This document shows, one piece after another, positions 1 to 6,808 of a stretch of 16,929 nucleotides of DNA. The DNA is taken from the NCBI GenBank assembly GCA_934573735.1, contig CAKTMC010000025.1, positions 1-16,929 of the forward strand. The letters run 5' to 3'. Position numbers and translations under genes: made by a program. The DNA comes from an uncultured Oscillospiraceae bacterium (GTDB lineage Bacteria; Bacillota; Clostridia; Oscillospirales; Oscillospiraceae). The notes beneath the pieces are model-generated. The model was not told where the DNA came from, ran no database searches, and saw nothing but the letters and a program-made list of their open reading frames with translations. Every line of letters begins with the position of its first letter. The stretch's first letter is position 1.

Positions 1-362
1 AGGATAGCGCCGTCCATCTGAGCAGCACCGGTGATCATGTTCTTGATATAGTCGGCGTGGCCCGGGCAGTCAACGTGGGCGTAGTGGCGGCCCTGGATCT
101 GAGCGCCGTCTTCGCCGGTCTTGTAGTTGTGGCCGACGCGGTCTTCAGTCTGGTACTCAACGTGTGCGGTGTTGATGGTGATACCACGCTCACGCTCTTC
201 AGGAGCCTTGTCGATGGAAGAGTAGTCAGTGTACTCTGCGCCGCCCTGCATAGCAAGGTACTTGGTGATGGCAGCGGTAAGAGTGGTCTTGCCGTGGTCG
301 ATGTGGCCGATGGTGCCGATGTTGCAATGGGGCTTGCTTCTGTTGAACATCTGTTTTGCCAT
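1..362 (-). CDS. tuf: Elongation factor Tu, N-terminal part (cut by window edge)
   Basis: EF-Tu is the GTPase that carries aminoacyl-tRNA to the ribosomal A site in the cytoplasm. Only the first 120 codons are present; the rest lies beyond position 1. The G domain is clear: P-loop GHIDHGKT at residues 19-26, switch I with RGITINTAHVEY at 59-70, and the G3 motif DCPGH at 98-102, followed by KNMITGAAQMDGAIL. The ATG is preceded by GGAGG about 8 bases upstream. The gene follows fusA by 29 bases, with no terminator or promoter seen between, so it is the last gene of the str operon in this window. One oddity is an extra stretch of about 17 residues (around 75-91) between HVEY and RHYAHVDC; E. coli EF-Tu has only four residues there. 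The reading frame stays open across it, so it looks like a real insertion. Identity is certain; only the function of the insertion is unknown. Confidence 0.98.
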   Translation of the reverse strand, partial: MAKQMFNRSKPHCNIGTIGHIDHGKTTLTAAITKYLAMQGGAEYTDYSSIDKAPEERERGITINTAHVEYQTEDRVGHNYKTGEDGAQIQGRHYAHVDCPGHADYIKNMITGAAQMDGAI

Positions 363-391
363 TAGAATATCCTCCTAATATATTGTTTTAA

Positions 392-2482
392 TCAATTATT
401 GTTGTCGAAACCCGCGCGTGATTTTACGAGGGTCTCCTGCAAATTCTTAGGCAGCTGGACAAAGTGGCTGGGCTCCATGCTGTAGGTAGCTCTGCCCTGA
501 GTCTTGCTGCGCAGGTCGGTTGCATAACCGAACATCGTGGACAGCGGAACGTTACTCTCAATGGTAGCGGTGCCGTTGCGGATATCGGAGCCGACTATCT
601 GGCCGCGTCTGGCATTGATATCACCCATAACGTCTCCCATGTACTCATCGGGAGCGGTAACGGTTACCTTCATTATAGGCTCAAGCAGTGTCGGGCCGGC
701 CTTCTGGCATGCCTCCTTGAAGGCCATGCTGCCGCATATCTTGAAGGCCATCTCCGAGGAGTCGACCTCGTGGTAGGAGCCGTCGAGCAGGGTGCACTTA
801 ACGTCCACGACCTGATATCCGGCAAGGACACCGGAGAGCATTGCTCCCTGGATACCCTGATCCACGCAGGGGATGAACTCCTTGGGTATTGCGCCGCCGG
901 TGACCTTGTTGACGAACTCATAGCCCTTGCCGGGCTCGTTCGGCTCAACCATGAGCTTGACGTGCGCAAACTGACCCTTACCGCCGGTCTGCCTTGCGTA
1001 ACGGGTGTCGACCGTGGCGGCCTTTGTAACGGTCTCCTTGTAGGAAACCTGGGGCTTGCCGACGTTGGCCTCGACCTTGAACTCGCGCAGCAGTCTGTCG
1101 ACGATTATCTCAAGATGCAGCTCGCCCATGCCGGCGATGATGGTCTGACCCGTCTCCTCGTCCGTATAGGTCTTGAAGGTGGGGTCTTCCTCAGCCAGCT
1201 TCTGGAGGGCGATTGCCATTTTCTCCTGACCGGCCTTGGTCTTGGGCTCTATGGCCACACGGATGACCGGCTCGGGGAACTCCATGGATTCAAGGATGAT
1301 AGGATACTTTTCATCACAAAGCGTGTCGCCGGTGGTGGTGTTTTTAAGACCGACGGCGGCGGCGATATCGCCGGAATAAACCTGATCGATATCCTCTCTG
1401 TGGTTGGCGTGCATACGCAGGATGCGGCCAAGACGCTCACGCTGTCCCTTGGTGGAATTCATGACGGTCTTACCGGTCTCCACAGAGCCTGAGTAGACGC
1501 GGAAAAAGCTCAATCTACCCACATAGGGGTCGGACATGATCTTGAAGGCAAGAGCGGAGAACGGCGCGTTATCATCAGCCTCTCTCGTTTCTTCCTCGTC
1601 GGTCTTGGGGTTGACACCCTCGATAGCCGGAACATCCAGCGGCGAAGGCATATAGTCAACTATGGCATCCAGCAGCTTCTGTACGCCCTTGTTTTTATAA
1701 GAAGTGCCGCAGGTCACGGGAACCATCTTCACCGCGACGGTGGCTTTTCTTATCGCAGCGCGGATCTTATCCGCGGGGACGTCCTCGCCTTCGAGATACA
1801 TTTCCATGATCTCGTCGTCGAAGTCGGATACTGCCGCAAGGAGCTTATCACGATACTCCTCAGCAAGCTCTCTCATGTTCTCAGGGATCTCCTCTGTGAC
1901 CATCTGCTTGCCAAGGTCGTCCTGATACACGTCGGCGTTCATATCCACGAGATCGACGATGCCCTCGAAGCTGTCCTCGCTGCCGATGGGGAGCTGGATG
2001 GGAACGGCGTTGCACTTCAGCCTCTCATGCACCATATCGAGCACATGATAGAAGTCCGCGCCCATGATGTCCATCTTATTGACGTAAATCATGCGGGGGA
2101 CGTGATAATGGTCAGCCTGTCTCCAAACAGTCTCGGACTGAGGCTCAACACCTCCCTTTGCACAAAGAACCGTCACGCATCCGTCCAGAACTCGCAGGGA
2201 GCGCTCAACCTCAGCGGTGAAGTCGACGTGACCCGGGGTGTCGATGATGTTGATGCGGGTTCCGTTCCAGAAGCAGGTGGTTGCAGCAGAGGTGATGGTT
2301 ATGCCACGCTCCTGCTCCTGCTCCATCCAGTCCATGGTCGCGGTACCCTCATGAGTCTCACCGAGCTTGTAGTTGACACCGGTGTAGAACAGAATACGTT
2401 CCGTAGTCGTGGTCTTGCCGGCGTCGATATGAGCCATGATACCGATATTTCTCGTTTTCTCAAGTGAATATTGTCTGGGCAT
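392..2482 (-). CDS. fusA: Elongation factor G
   Basis: EF-G is the translational GTPase that drives tRNA-mRNA translocation and, with RRF, ribosome recycling. The 696-aa length is normal. The protein starts MPRQYSLEKTRNIGIM, followed at once by the P-loop AHIDAGKTT near residues 17-25, then switch I ending RGITITSAATT and the G3 motif DTPGHVDF. NKMD gives the guanine-specificity motif. The domain III-V region includes GMGELHLEI and the C-terminal MGDVMGDINARRGQI stretch typical of bacterial EF-G. The start ATG has AGGAG eight bases upstream and lies 18 bases after the rpsG stop, so the two are co-transcribed and probably translationally linked. The order rpsL-rpsG-fusA-tuf is the classic str operon. 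No frameshift or missing motif was seen. It is the canonical EF-G rather than a FusB/TetO-type paralog, judging by context and N-terminus. Confidence 0.99.
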   Translation of the reverse strand: MPRQYSLEKTRNIGIMAHIDAGKTTTTERILFYTGVNYKLGETHEGTATMDWMEQEQERGITITSAATTCFWNGTRINIIDTPGHVDFTAEVERSLRVLDGCVTVLCAKGGVEPQSETVWRQADHYHVPRMIYVNKMDIMGADFYHVLDMVHERLKCNAVPIQLPIGSEDSFEGIVDLVDMNADVYQDDLGKQMVTEEIPENMRELAEEYRDKLLAAVSDFDDEIMEMYLEGEDVPADKIRAAIRKATVAVKMVPVTCGTSYKNKGVQKLLDAIVDYMPSPLDVPAIEGVNPKTDEEETREADDNAPFSALAFKIMSDPYVGRLSFFRVYSGSVETGKTVMNSTKGQRERLGRILRMHANHREDIDQVYSGDIAAAVGLKNTTTGDTLCDEKYPIILESMEFPEPVIRVAIEPKTKAGQEKMAIALQKLAEEDPTFKTYTDEETGQTIIAGMGELHLEIIVDRLLREFKVEANVGKPQVSYKETVTKAATVDTRYARQTGGKGQFAHVKLMVEPNEPGKGYEFVNKVTGGAIPKEFIPCVDQGIQGAMLSGVLAGYQVVDVKCTLLDGSYHEVDSSEMAFKICGSMAFKEACQKAGPTLLEPIMKVTVTAPDEYMGDVMGDINARRGQIVGSDIRNGTATIESNVPLSTMFGYATDLRSKTQGRATYSMEPSHFVQLPKNLQETLVKSRAGFDNNN

Positions 2483-2500
2483 TTGAAACTCCTGAAAGGA

Positions 2501-2971
2501 TTACCATCTGAAATGCGCGAAAGCCTTGTTGGCTTCTGCGTTCTTGTGCATATCCTCGCGCTTCTTGACGGATGCGCCGAGGTTGTTGCAGGCGTCCATG
2601 ATCTCGCCTGCGAGACGCTCTTTCATGGTCTTCTCGCCGCGCTTGCGGGAGTAGTCCACGAGCCAGCGGAGAGCCAGGGTCTGGCGACGGGCGGGGCGAA
2701 CCTCGATAGGCACCTGATAGGTGGCGCCGCCGACACGACGGGCCTTGACCTCGAGCTGGGGCATGATGTTGTTCATCGCCTCAGTGAAAGCATCAAGCGG
2801 CTCCTTGCCGGTCTTTTCCTTGATGATGTCAAAAGCGTCATAAACGACCTTCTGAGCAACACCCTTCTTGCCGTCGAGCATAACGCCGTTGATGAGCTTG
2901 GTCACCAGAACGCTGTTATACATAGGATCAGGCAAAATTTCTCTTTTGGGAACATTACCTCTTCTGGGCAC
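2501..2971 (-). CDS. rpsG: 30S ribosomal protein S7
   Basis: S7 is a primary 16S rRNA-binding protein that nucleates assembly of the 30S head and contacts the E-site tRNA. The frame is open further upstream to an ATG at 2989. I chose the GTG at 2971 because the protein then begins VPRRGNVPKRE (read as Met), the usual S7 start, and has the usual 156 residues. AAGGAGGG lies about eight bases before that GTG, and the upstream ATG sits inside this Shine-Dalgarno stretch. Conserved segments such as NSVLVTKLINGVML, GGATYQVPIEV and RWLVDYSRKR are present. The rpsL-rpsG gap is 138 bases. In E. coli this interval carries the S7 autoregulatory site; here I see only short, weak hairpins and no convincing equivalent. 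No promoter was recognised in the gap. Confidence 0.97.
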   Translation of the reverse strand: MPRRGNVPKREILPDPMYNSVLVTKLINGVMLDGKKGVAQKVVYDAFDIIKEKTGKEPLDAFTEAMNNIMPQLEVKARRVGGATYQVPIEVRPARRQTLALRWLVDYSRKRGEKTMKERLAGEIMDACNNLGASVKKREDMHKNAEANKAFAHFRW

Positions 2972-3109
2972 GTTGCTTCCCTCCTTCATTAAAAAATGGA
3001 ATCACAGGTACTCGAATACTTATACTCAGTATCCGTTTGCGCCCCGAGGTTTATCCACATTTATTATATAGATAAACGACAGGGCAGAAAATTGCCGCTG
3101 CGTGTGAAA

Positions 3110-3535
3110 TTACTTCTTCTTTGCAGCCTTGGGTCTCTTTGCGCCGTACTTGGAGCGAGCCTGCATACGACCGTTGACGCCCTGAGCATCGAGGGTACCG
3201 CGAATGATGTGGTAACGCACACCAGGCAGGTCCTTGACACGGCCGCCGCGGATCATGACGACGGAGTGCTCCTGAAGGTTATGACCGATACCGGGGATGT
3301 ACGCGGTAACTTCGTAACCGTTGGTCAGACGCACACGGGCGATCTTACGCAGTGCGGAGTTAGGCTTCTTAGGAGTAGAGGTACGGACTGCGGTGCAGAC
3401 GCCTCTCTTCTGCGGAGCGCTAAGGTCGGTCTCCTTGTTCTTCAGGGTGTTCAGACCCTTCTGCATTGCAGGAGAGGTGGACTTGTAGGTGACTTTCTCT
3501 CTGCCCTTTCTAACGAGCTGGTTAAAAGTAGGCAT
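3110..3535 (-). CDS. rpsL: 30S ribosomal protein S12
   Basis: S12 sits at the decoding centre of the 30S subunit and governs accuracy and streptomycin response. The 141-residue length is that of the Gram-positive form, with the extra segment around residues 19-42 that enterobacterial S12 lacks. TPKKPNSALRK at 54-64 and GGRVKDLPGVRYH at 97-109 are intact. The lysines matching classical positions 43 and 88 (Lys57 and Lys101 here) are present, so no common streptomycin-resistance substitution is visible. The ATG has AAGGAGG about seven bases upstream. It is the first gene of the str operon, with a promoter near 3654-3682 and a leader of about 110 nucleotides containing hairpins. The L7Ae-like gene that often sits between rpoC and rpsL in Firmicutes is absent here. 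Confidence 0.99.
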   Translation of the reverse strand: MPTFNQLVRKGREKVTYKSTSPAMQKGLNTLKNKETDLSAPQKRGVCTAVRTSTPKKPNSALRKIARVRLTNGYEVTAYIPGIGHNLQEHSVVMIRGGRVKDLPGVRYHIIRGTLDAQGVNGRMQARSKYGAKRPKAAKKK

Positions 3536-3570
3536 TGTGTTCCTCCTTTCTTCGGATGATGAAAATATAT

Positions 3571-3599
3571 AAAAAAGCTTGATAATATCAGGCTTTTTT
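3571..3599 (-). terminator. Hairpin with T-run in the str-operon leader (possible attenuator)
   Basis: An inverted repeat AAAAAAGC...GCTTTTTT, extended inward by TGAT/ATCA across a C/A mismatch, lies between the str promoter and rpsL. On the minus strand it ends in a U-run, so it would act as an intrinsic terminator inside the 5' leader. A GC-rich hairpin (GGGTGCGC...GCGCCC) lies just before it in the transcript. A terminator between promoter and first gene suggests attenuation, but no alternative antiterminator pairing was established. The arms are nearly symmetrical, so the site could also stop transcripts arriving on the plus strand. Confidence 0.6.
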
Positions 3600-3653
3600 A
3601 TCTAATTCGGCAAAGGGGCGCAGTTATAGCGCACCCGCGCCACACAAATTAGA

Positions 3654-3682
3654 ATTGTAGCATATTACACAAAACAAGTCAA
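3654..3682 (-). promoter_or_regulatory. Promoter of the str operon (rpsL-rpsG-fusA-tuf)
   Basis: On the minus strand TTGACT (3677-3682) and TACAAT (3654-3659) are separated by exactly 17 bases, a near-consensus sigma-A type promoter. The predicted start is near 3647, giving a leader of about 110 nucleotides before the rpsL ATG. This shows that the str operon does not depend on read-through from rpoBC. Confidence 0.8.
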
Positions 3683-3729
3683 GAATTTTTGTGAAGAAAA
3701 TTTTTCTTTTAATGCATATTTTCCCGCGC

Positions 3730-4719
3730 TCAGCCGATTCTTGTAAGCGTCAGCTCGTCTCCCGCCTCGGTCGTAAGGCTCAGGCTGCTGCCGTCAAAGC
3801 TGTTGAGCGTTCCGGTCACGGTCATGTTATCAAAAACGAAGGTCAGCTTTGTGCTCATACCGTCGCTGCTCTCGGTATTGAAAAAGTCGCTGCCCGTATG
3901 GGTAACGCCGTCAGCGCCGGTCACGCTGAAGTTGAGCACGGTCGCGGTCGCGCTGCCCTTGATGTCAAGCGAAAAGCGCCAGCTCTGCCCGTAATTATCC
4001 GCCCATTCGCCCTCCAAGGCATCCATGAGAAGATATTTGCCCTTGCTGCCGTCGGAGCTGTAGGTCCAGCAGGGGTAAATGCGCTCGAAAATCAGCGAGA
4101 GCGTCACATCGCCGCTGAGAATTCCGTTGTCCACGCTTGCGGAGATATTCATATGGAGCTTATCATCAAGCTCTGCGGCAAAGAGCGCGTCATGGGTATT
4201 TTTCTTGAAGCTGCCCTTTGAAGCGTCCGAAAAGCTGTATGTGACCTTCCTGATGCTTACGCCGCTGTCCTCCGGGAGAAGTGCGGAGAGGTCCATAGTG
4301 CCGTCGTCGGTCTTTACGCGGCCTATCGGGTCAAAGACGTTGTTCGCGCCGGGGAAGCTGAGCTTGAGCGTGCGCTCTATCTCGTCGAAAAGCTCACCGC
4401 TCACGCCGCCGTCGATAGAGAAGTATATATTCGAGTCGGCGGGGACGTTTTTGCTCTTTATCTCGCCGAGTATGCCCTGAATGTCCTCCTCAACGAGTGT
4501 CCATGAGCCTACGAGCCGGAAGTCAAAATCCGAGGCGGGCATCGCAGTCGCGCTCACCGCGGCAGTGCTCTGCGCGTTTGCGGTGCAGCAGTTGCCGCAG
4601 CAGGTACATTTGCTCGGGTCTCCGCCGCAGCAGCAGCTTGTCTGCGCAGGACTTGCCCCGCAAGCGCCGAGCGCCAGCAGCGCCGCCAGCGCAAGGATGA
4701 TGGCTATAAGTTTTTTCAT
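3730..4719 (-). CDS. Putative lipoprotein with Cys-rich post-anchor segment
   Basis: I do not recognise a named family. From the ATG at 4719 the 329-aa protein begins with a lipoprotein signal peptide: basic MKK, a hydrophobic run LIAIILALAALLAL and lipobox LGAC with Cys20, so it should be lipid-anchored on the outer face of the membrane. A GTG four codons upstream (4731) is possible, but AGGGAG lies before the ATG and overlaps the GTG. Residues 29-45 hold eight cysteines (29, 30, 31, 38, 40, 41, 44, 45) within 17 residues, then a Ser/Thr/Ala-rich linker. The remainder is polar, rich in Asp, Ser, Gly and Thr, with beta-type repeats such as GSWTLVEEDI, GEWADNYGQSWRF and LNSFDGSSLSLTTEAGDELTLTRIG, suggestive of an extracellular beta-sheet domain similar in style to lipocalin-like or DUF-type lipoproteins. 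It is monocistronic. No clear terminator separates it from the str promoter region. Confidence 0.8.
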   Translation of the reverse strand: MKKLIAIILALAALLALGACGASPAQTSCCCGGDPSKCTCCGNCCTANAQSTAAVSATAMPASDFDFRLVGSWTLVEEDIQGILGEIKSKNVPADSNIYFSIDGGVSGELFDEIERTLKLSFPGANNVFDPIGRVKTDDGTMDLSALLPEDSGVSIRKVTYSFSDASKGSFKKNTHDALFAAELDDKLHMNISASVDNGILSGDVTLSLIFERIYPCWTYSSDGSKGKYLLMDALEGEWADNYGQSWRFSLDIKGSATATVLNFSVTGADGVTHTGSDFFNTESSDGMSTKLTFVFDNMTVTGTLNSFDGSSLSLTTEAGDELTLTRIG

Positions 4720-4785
4720 TCTATACCGCACTCCCTGTCTACCTCGCTTTATCCCGCCTTGGGAATAAATCTTTTTTATTTTATT

Positions 4786-4819
4786 ATTATAGTCTATATT
4801 CTCTGCGCTTGAGTTACAA
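4786..4819 (-). promoter_or_regulatory. Weak candidate promoter for the lipoprotein gene
   Basis: A perfect TATAAT lies on the minus strand at 4786-4791, about 67 bases before the lipoprotein ATG. The best nearby -35 match, TTGTAA at 4814-4819, is 22 bases away, which is too far; nothing good sits at 17 bases. The site may be a weak or activator-dependent promoter. Confidence 0.35.
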
Positions 4820-4856
4820 ATCTGTTAAATCTGGCGGGATGATGGTGGTAGTTCTC

Positions 4857-5002
4857 GGCTTCCCCTTTAGGGGGAGCTGTCGAGCGTTTAGCGAGACTGA
4901 GGGGGCGCCAGCAGTGAAGCGCGGTACAAGGTCTGACCTTGCTGCTTGTCCGACTCCGGCGACCCCTTCGGCGCGTTGCGCCACTTCCCCTAAAAGGGGC
5001 AG
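4857..5002. repeat. Palindromic MITE-like repeat, complete element
   Basis: This ~146-bp non-coding block has imperfectly inverted ends. The left end reads TTCCCCTTTAGGGGGAGC and the right end, reversed, reads GCCCCTTTTAGGGGAAG. Each half has the same plan: a C4/G4 hairpin, then a second small hairpin (GTCGAGCG...CGAGAC on the left, TTCGGCGCGTTGCGCC on the right). A third short palindrome CAAGGTCTGACCTTG lies in the middle. Small repeats of this form are common between genes of Oscillospirales-type genomes. No transposase is present, so any movement would be in trans. The rest of 4732-5150 shows no credible gene. Confidence 0.6.
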
Positions 5003-5063
5003 CGCTTCGCGGAGCTAATGTTCAAATCGGCGCAAAAGTCTTAACTAAGCTTTCAAGTCCACG

Positions 5064-5081
5064 CCCTTGGCTCCCCTTTTT
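5064..5081 (-). repeat. Fragment of the same palindromic repeat family (end piece)
   Basis: CCCTTGGCTCCCCTTT matches, in reverse complement and with one gapped base, the repeat end AAAGGGAGAGCCAAGGG at 5397-5413. The two pieces face each other and enclose the terminator at 5103-5132 and the rpoC 3'-end copy. Confidence 0.5.
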
Positions 5082-5102
5082 GAGTGAAGCCTTTTTCACG
5101 GA

Positions 5103-5132
5103 AAACACGCTCCGAAAAATCGGAGCGTGTTT
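5103..5132 (-). terminator. Terminator-like hairpin after the rpoC fragment
   Basis: Thirteen base pairs pair perfectly (AAACACGCTCCGA with TCGGAGCGTGTTT) around a 4-base loop. The minus-strand transcript ends GTGTTTTCC, a short U-run. It lies 18 bases beyond the stop codon of the duplicated rpoC end, as expected of an rpoC terminator. It may be the original rpoBC terminator or one carried with the duplicate. Confidence 0.65.
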
Positions 5133-5150
5133 CAAGTAAATCATATAAGC

Positions 5151-5321
5151 TTAAAGTGCGTTGGACTTGTTGACAAGAGCGGTCAGGTCAACATACTCCT
5201 CGGGCTCGGAGGCGATGCTCTCATCGGTCTCCATCTCGAAGTCGCGGTACTGAGTCAGACCGGAGCCTGCGGGGATGAGCTTACCGATGATGACGTTCTC
5301 CTTCAGGCCGACCAGGTGGCC
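5151..5321 (-). pseudogene. Duplicated 3' end of rpoC (truncated copy)
   Basis: These bases repeat the last 57 codons, including the stop, of the intact rpoC at 6831-7001, exactly 1680 bp away. Similarity covers 5149-5321 with only three mismatches (5157, 5313, 5320). One is silent; the other two change the first codon of the match from Asp to Gly and leave the adjoining Leu unchanged. The copied peptide ends VNKSNAL like the real protein. Upstream of 5322 the match stops abruptly; the frame runs on about 16 codons to a stop at 5370-5372 with no start codon or ribosome binding site, so the fragment should not be translated. The near-identity implies a recent event or ongoing gene conversion. 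Confidence 0.95.
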
Positions 5322-5362
5322 AAGCGTGGCGAGGACGGAGAGGGCATCGAAAAAGGCTGCAA

Positions 5363-5414
5363 GACCCTCTCAGTCACCTGCGGTGACAGCTCTCCCAAAG
5401 GGAGAGCCAAGGGG
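5363..5414 (+). repeat. Half copy of the palindromic repeat family
   Basis: The block runs from ACCCTCTCAGTCACC to AGAGCCAAGGGG and contains hairpins GTCACCTGCGGTGAC and CTCTCCCAAAGGGAGAG. It has the same architecture as the left half of the element at 4857-5002 read in reverse (CCCCTCAGTC, hairpin, GACAGCTCCCC, AAAGGGGA). It lies between the rpoC fragment and the MFS gene. Confidence 0.6.
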
Positions 5415-5446
5415 CTACACCCGTTACATAGTATGCTGGCATTAGA

Positions 5447-5478
5447 AATGGAGCGTATCTGTATCGATACGCTCCATT
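5447..5478 (-). terminator. Terminator-like palindrome downstream of the MFS gene
   Basis: A perfect 13-bp stem (AATGGAGCGTATC with GATACGCTCCATT) closes a 6-base loop, 30 bases after the MFS stop codon. On the minus strand the tail is only TTTCTAAT, so termination may be partial. On the plus strand a run of five T follows four bases after the stem. Confidence 0.55.
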
Positions 5479-5508
5479 AACTGTTTTTATGAACACCCGC
5501 CTGTTTTA

Positions 5509-6741
5509 TTATACGTTTATCTGATTTTTCATGCACTTTTCGCCGCGTATCGCCGCGATGCCGAAGCCTGCGCCGATGGCGGAGACGACTATCCACATCG
5601 CGTAGACGCCCTGCCAGCCGACCACGTCGATGACAGCGCCGGCGGCGACGCCGGTGAGCGCGGAGCCGATATAGATGAAGCAGTCGATAAGTCCGGCCAC
5701 AAGCCCGACTCTGCCCGATTTGTCGTAGTCCATCGGGATAAGGGCGTTCAGCAGCGGATTGACCCCGAAGTTTGCGGCACAGCACAGCCCCATCAGCAGG
5801 GCGCACAGGGCGGCGTTTTTCCACAGCCCCAGCAGCGCGGCGGAAAGCAGCGCGCTGACCGCAAGCAGTATGCTGACCGCGCCGCGGGCGCTGCCCCTGA
5901 ACAGGTAATAGCAGCGGCGAACCAGAAGCACACCGCCGAGGTTCAGAACTGGAATTATGAGCGAAAGCATCGTGGAGTTGAGAGAGCCTTCGCCGAAGTC
6001 CGCCGCCAATATAGTCGGCGCCCATGTGACGACGCCGTCGCGCACAAAGCCAATGCAGATGCAGCAAACAAGCAGCGCGGCAAGGCCGGTTCCGCAGATG
6101 AGCTTCTTTATTGGCATTGCGGGCGCATCGGACACAGCCGTGCTCTCAGTATCGCCGTTCATCGCCGTCTCCGGCCTGTCGCGCACAGTGAGAATCGCGG
6201 CAACGCCCATAACGGCCATGAACACTGACGGAATCACGAACGACCAGCGCCAACTAAATGCTGAGGCCAGCGCGCCGGACACCGCCCACGCCGCAAAGTG
6301 GCCGAAGATGACCGTGATCGACAGGATGAACGACGCGCGCTCGCGCTGTGCGCCGTGAAACCACATGGACGCGAGCTTCACTATCGGCGCCCACAGCATC
6401 GATTGCGCCGCGCCGTTGAGCGCCCAGAGCGCCATCATCAGGACATAATTATCCGACGCCGCCAGCAGCACATTGCAGACCGCCGACAGTATCAGCCCCG
6501 TGCCGATGCTGCGGCGGATGCTCGTGCGATCCGCCCGCGCGCCGTTGACGATCTGGCCGACGGCATATATCAGCGCGAACACCGTCTGGAACATTCCGGC
6601 CTGCGCCGCCGTCAAAGCCATGCCGTCCCGAAGACCGGGCAGCGCCGCCGACAGATTCAGTCTGCCGGTGTAGGCCGCGGAATAGCACAGGAAGCACAGC
6701 AGCAGAGTTTTTCTCTGTCCGGATGTAAACTTTTCCTTCAT
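5509..6741 (-). CDS. MFS transporter, 12 TM, possibly OPA (GlpT/UhpT)-like
   Basis: A 410-aa polytopic membrane protein with the layout of the major facilitator superfamily: two blocks of about six hydrophobic helices joined by a polar loop near residues 188-208 (VRDRPETAMNGDTESTAV). The first helix region, CYSAAYTGRLNLSAALPGL, resembles the N-terminal signature of organophosphate:phosphate antiporters and their sensors, where an Arg precedes Asn and a small-residue run. The loop after TM2 carries GARADRTSIRRSIG, a version of the MFS loop 2-3 motif. The substrate cannot be assigned. The start ATG has only a poor ribosome binding site. The gene sits 89 bases behind rpoC, separated by a terminator-like hairpin, with only 30 bases between hairpin and ATG, so no independent promoter is evident. 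Its lower-bias, GC-rich codons and flanking rpoC duplicate suggest it was added to this locus. Confidence 0.88.
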   Translation of the reverse strand: MKEKFTSGQRKTLLLCFLCYSAAYTGRLNLSAALPGLRDGMALTAAQAGMFQTVFALIYAVGQIVNGARADRTSIRRSIGTGLILSAVCNVLLAASDNYVLMMALWALNGAAQSMLWAPIVKLASMWFHGAQRERASFILSITVIFGHFAAWAVSGALASAFSWRWSFVIPSVFMAVMGVAAILTVRDRPETAMNGDTESTAVSDAPAMPIKKLICGTGLAALLVCCICIGFVRDGVVTWAPTILAADFGEGSLNSTMLSLIIPVLNLGGVLLVRRCYYLFRGSARGAVSILLAVSALLSAALLGLWKNAALCALLMGLCCAANFGVNPLLNALIPMDYDKSGRVGLVAGLIDCFIYIGSALTGVAAGAVIDVVGWQGVYAMWIVVSAIGAGFGIAAIRGEKCMKNQINV

Positions 6742-6771
6742 TGCAAAGTCTCAATTCTTTTTCAGTGCAAT

Positions 6772-6808
6772 AAAGCTACGTCAAAGGGGAAACCTTTGAC
6801 GCAGCTTT
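6772..6808 (-). terminator. Terminator-like hairpin after intact rpoC
   Basis: AAAGCTACGTCAAAGG pairs with CCTTTGACGCAGCTTT across a 5-base loop, 16 bp with one wobble pair. It lies between rpoC and the MFS gene. In the minus transcript the stem ends in UUU followed by AUUGC, so the U-run is weak and read-through into the MFS gene is plausible. The arms also contain TTGACG, but no good -10 box follows at the right distance. Confidence 0.65.

Noticed and set aside
2972..3109. S7-binding autoregulatory structure in the rpsL-rpsG gap
   Set aside because: Only short, imperfect AT-rich pairings (ATACT/AGTAT) were found; nothing resembling the known S7 site could be supported by eye.
3200..3400. 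Streptomycin-resistance substitutions in S12
   Set aside because: Both key lysines (Lys57 and Lys101 here) and the following PGVRYH segment are unchanged.
4857..5414. CRISPR array
   Set aside because: The repeats are few, of unequal length, inverted and unevenly spaced; they are palindromic dispersed repeats and no cas gene is present.
5127..5480. 117-codon plus-strand frame across the rpoC fragment and repeat
   Set aside because: It is the antisense of the rpoC 3'-end copy joined to palindromic repeat sequence, with no ribosome binding site.
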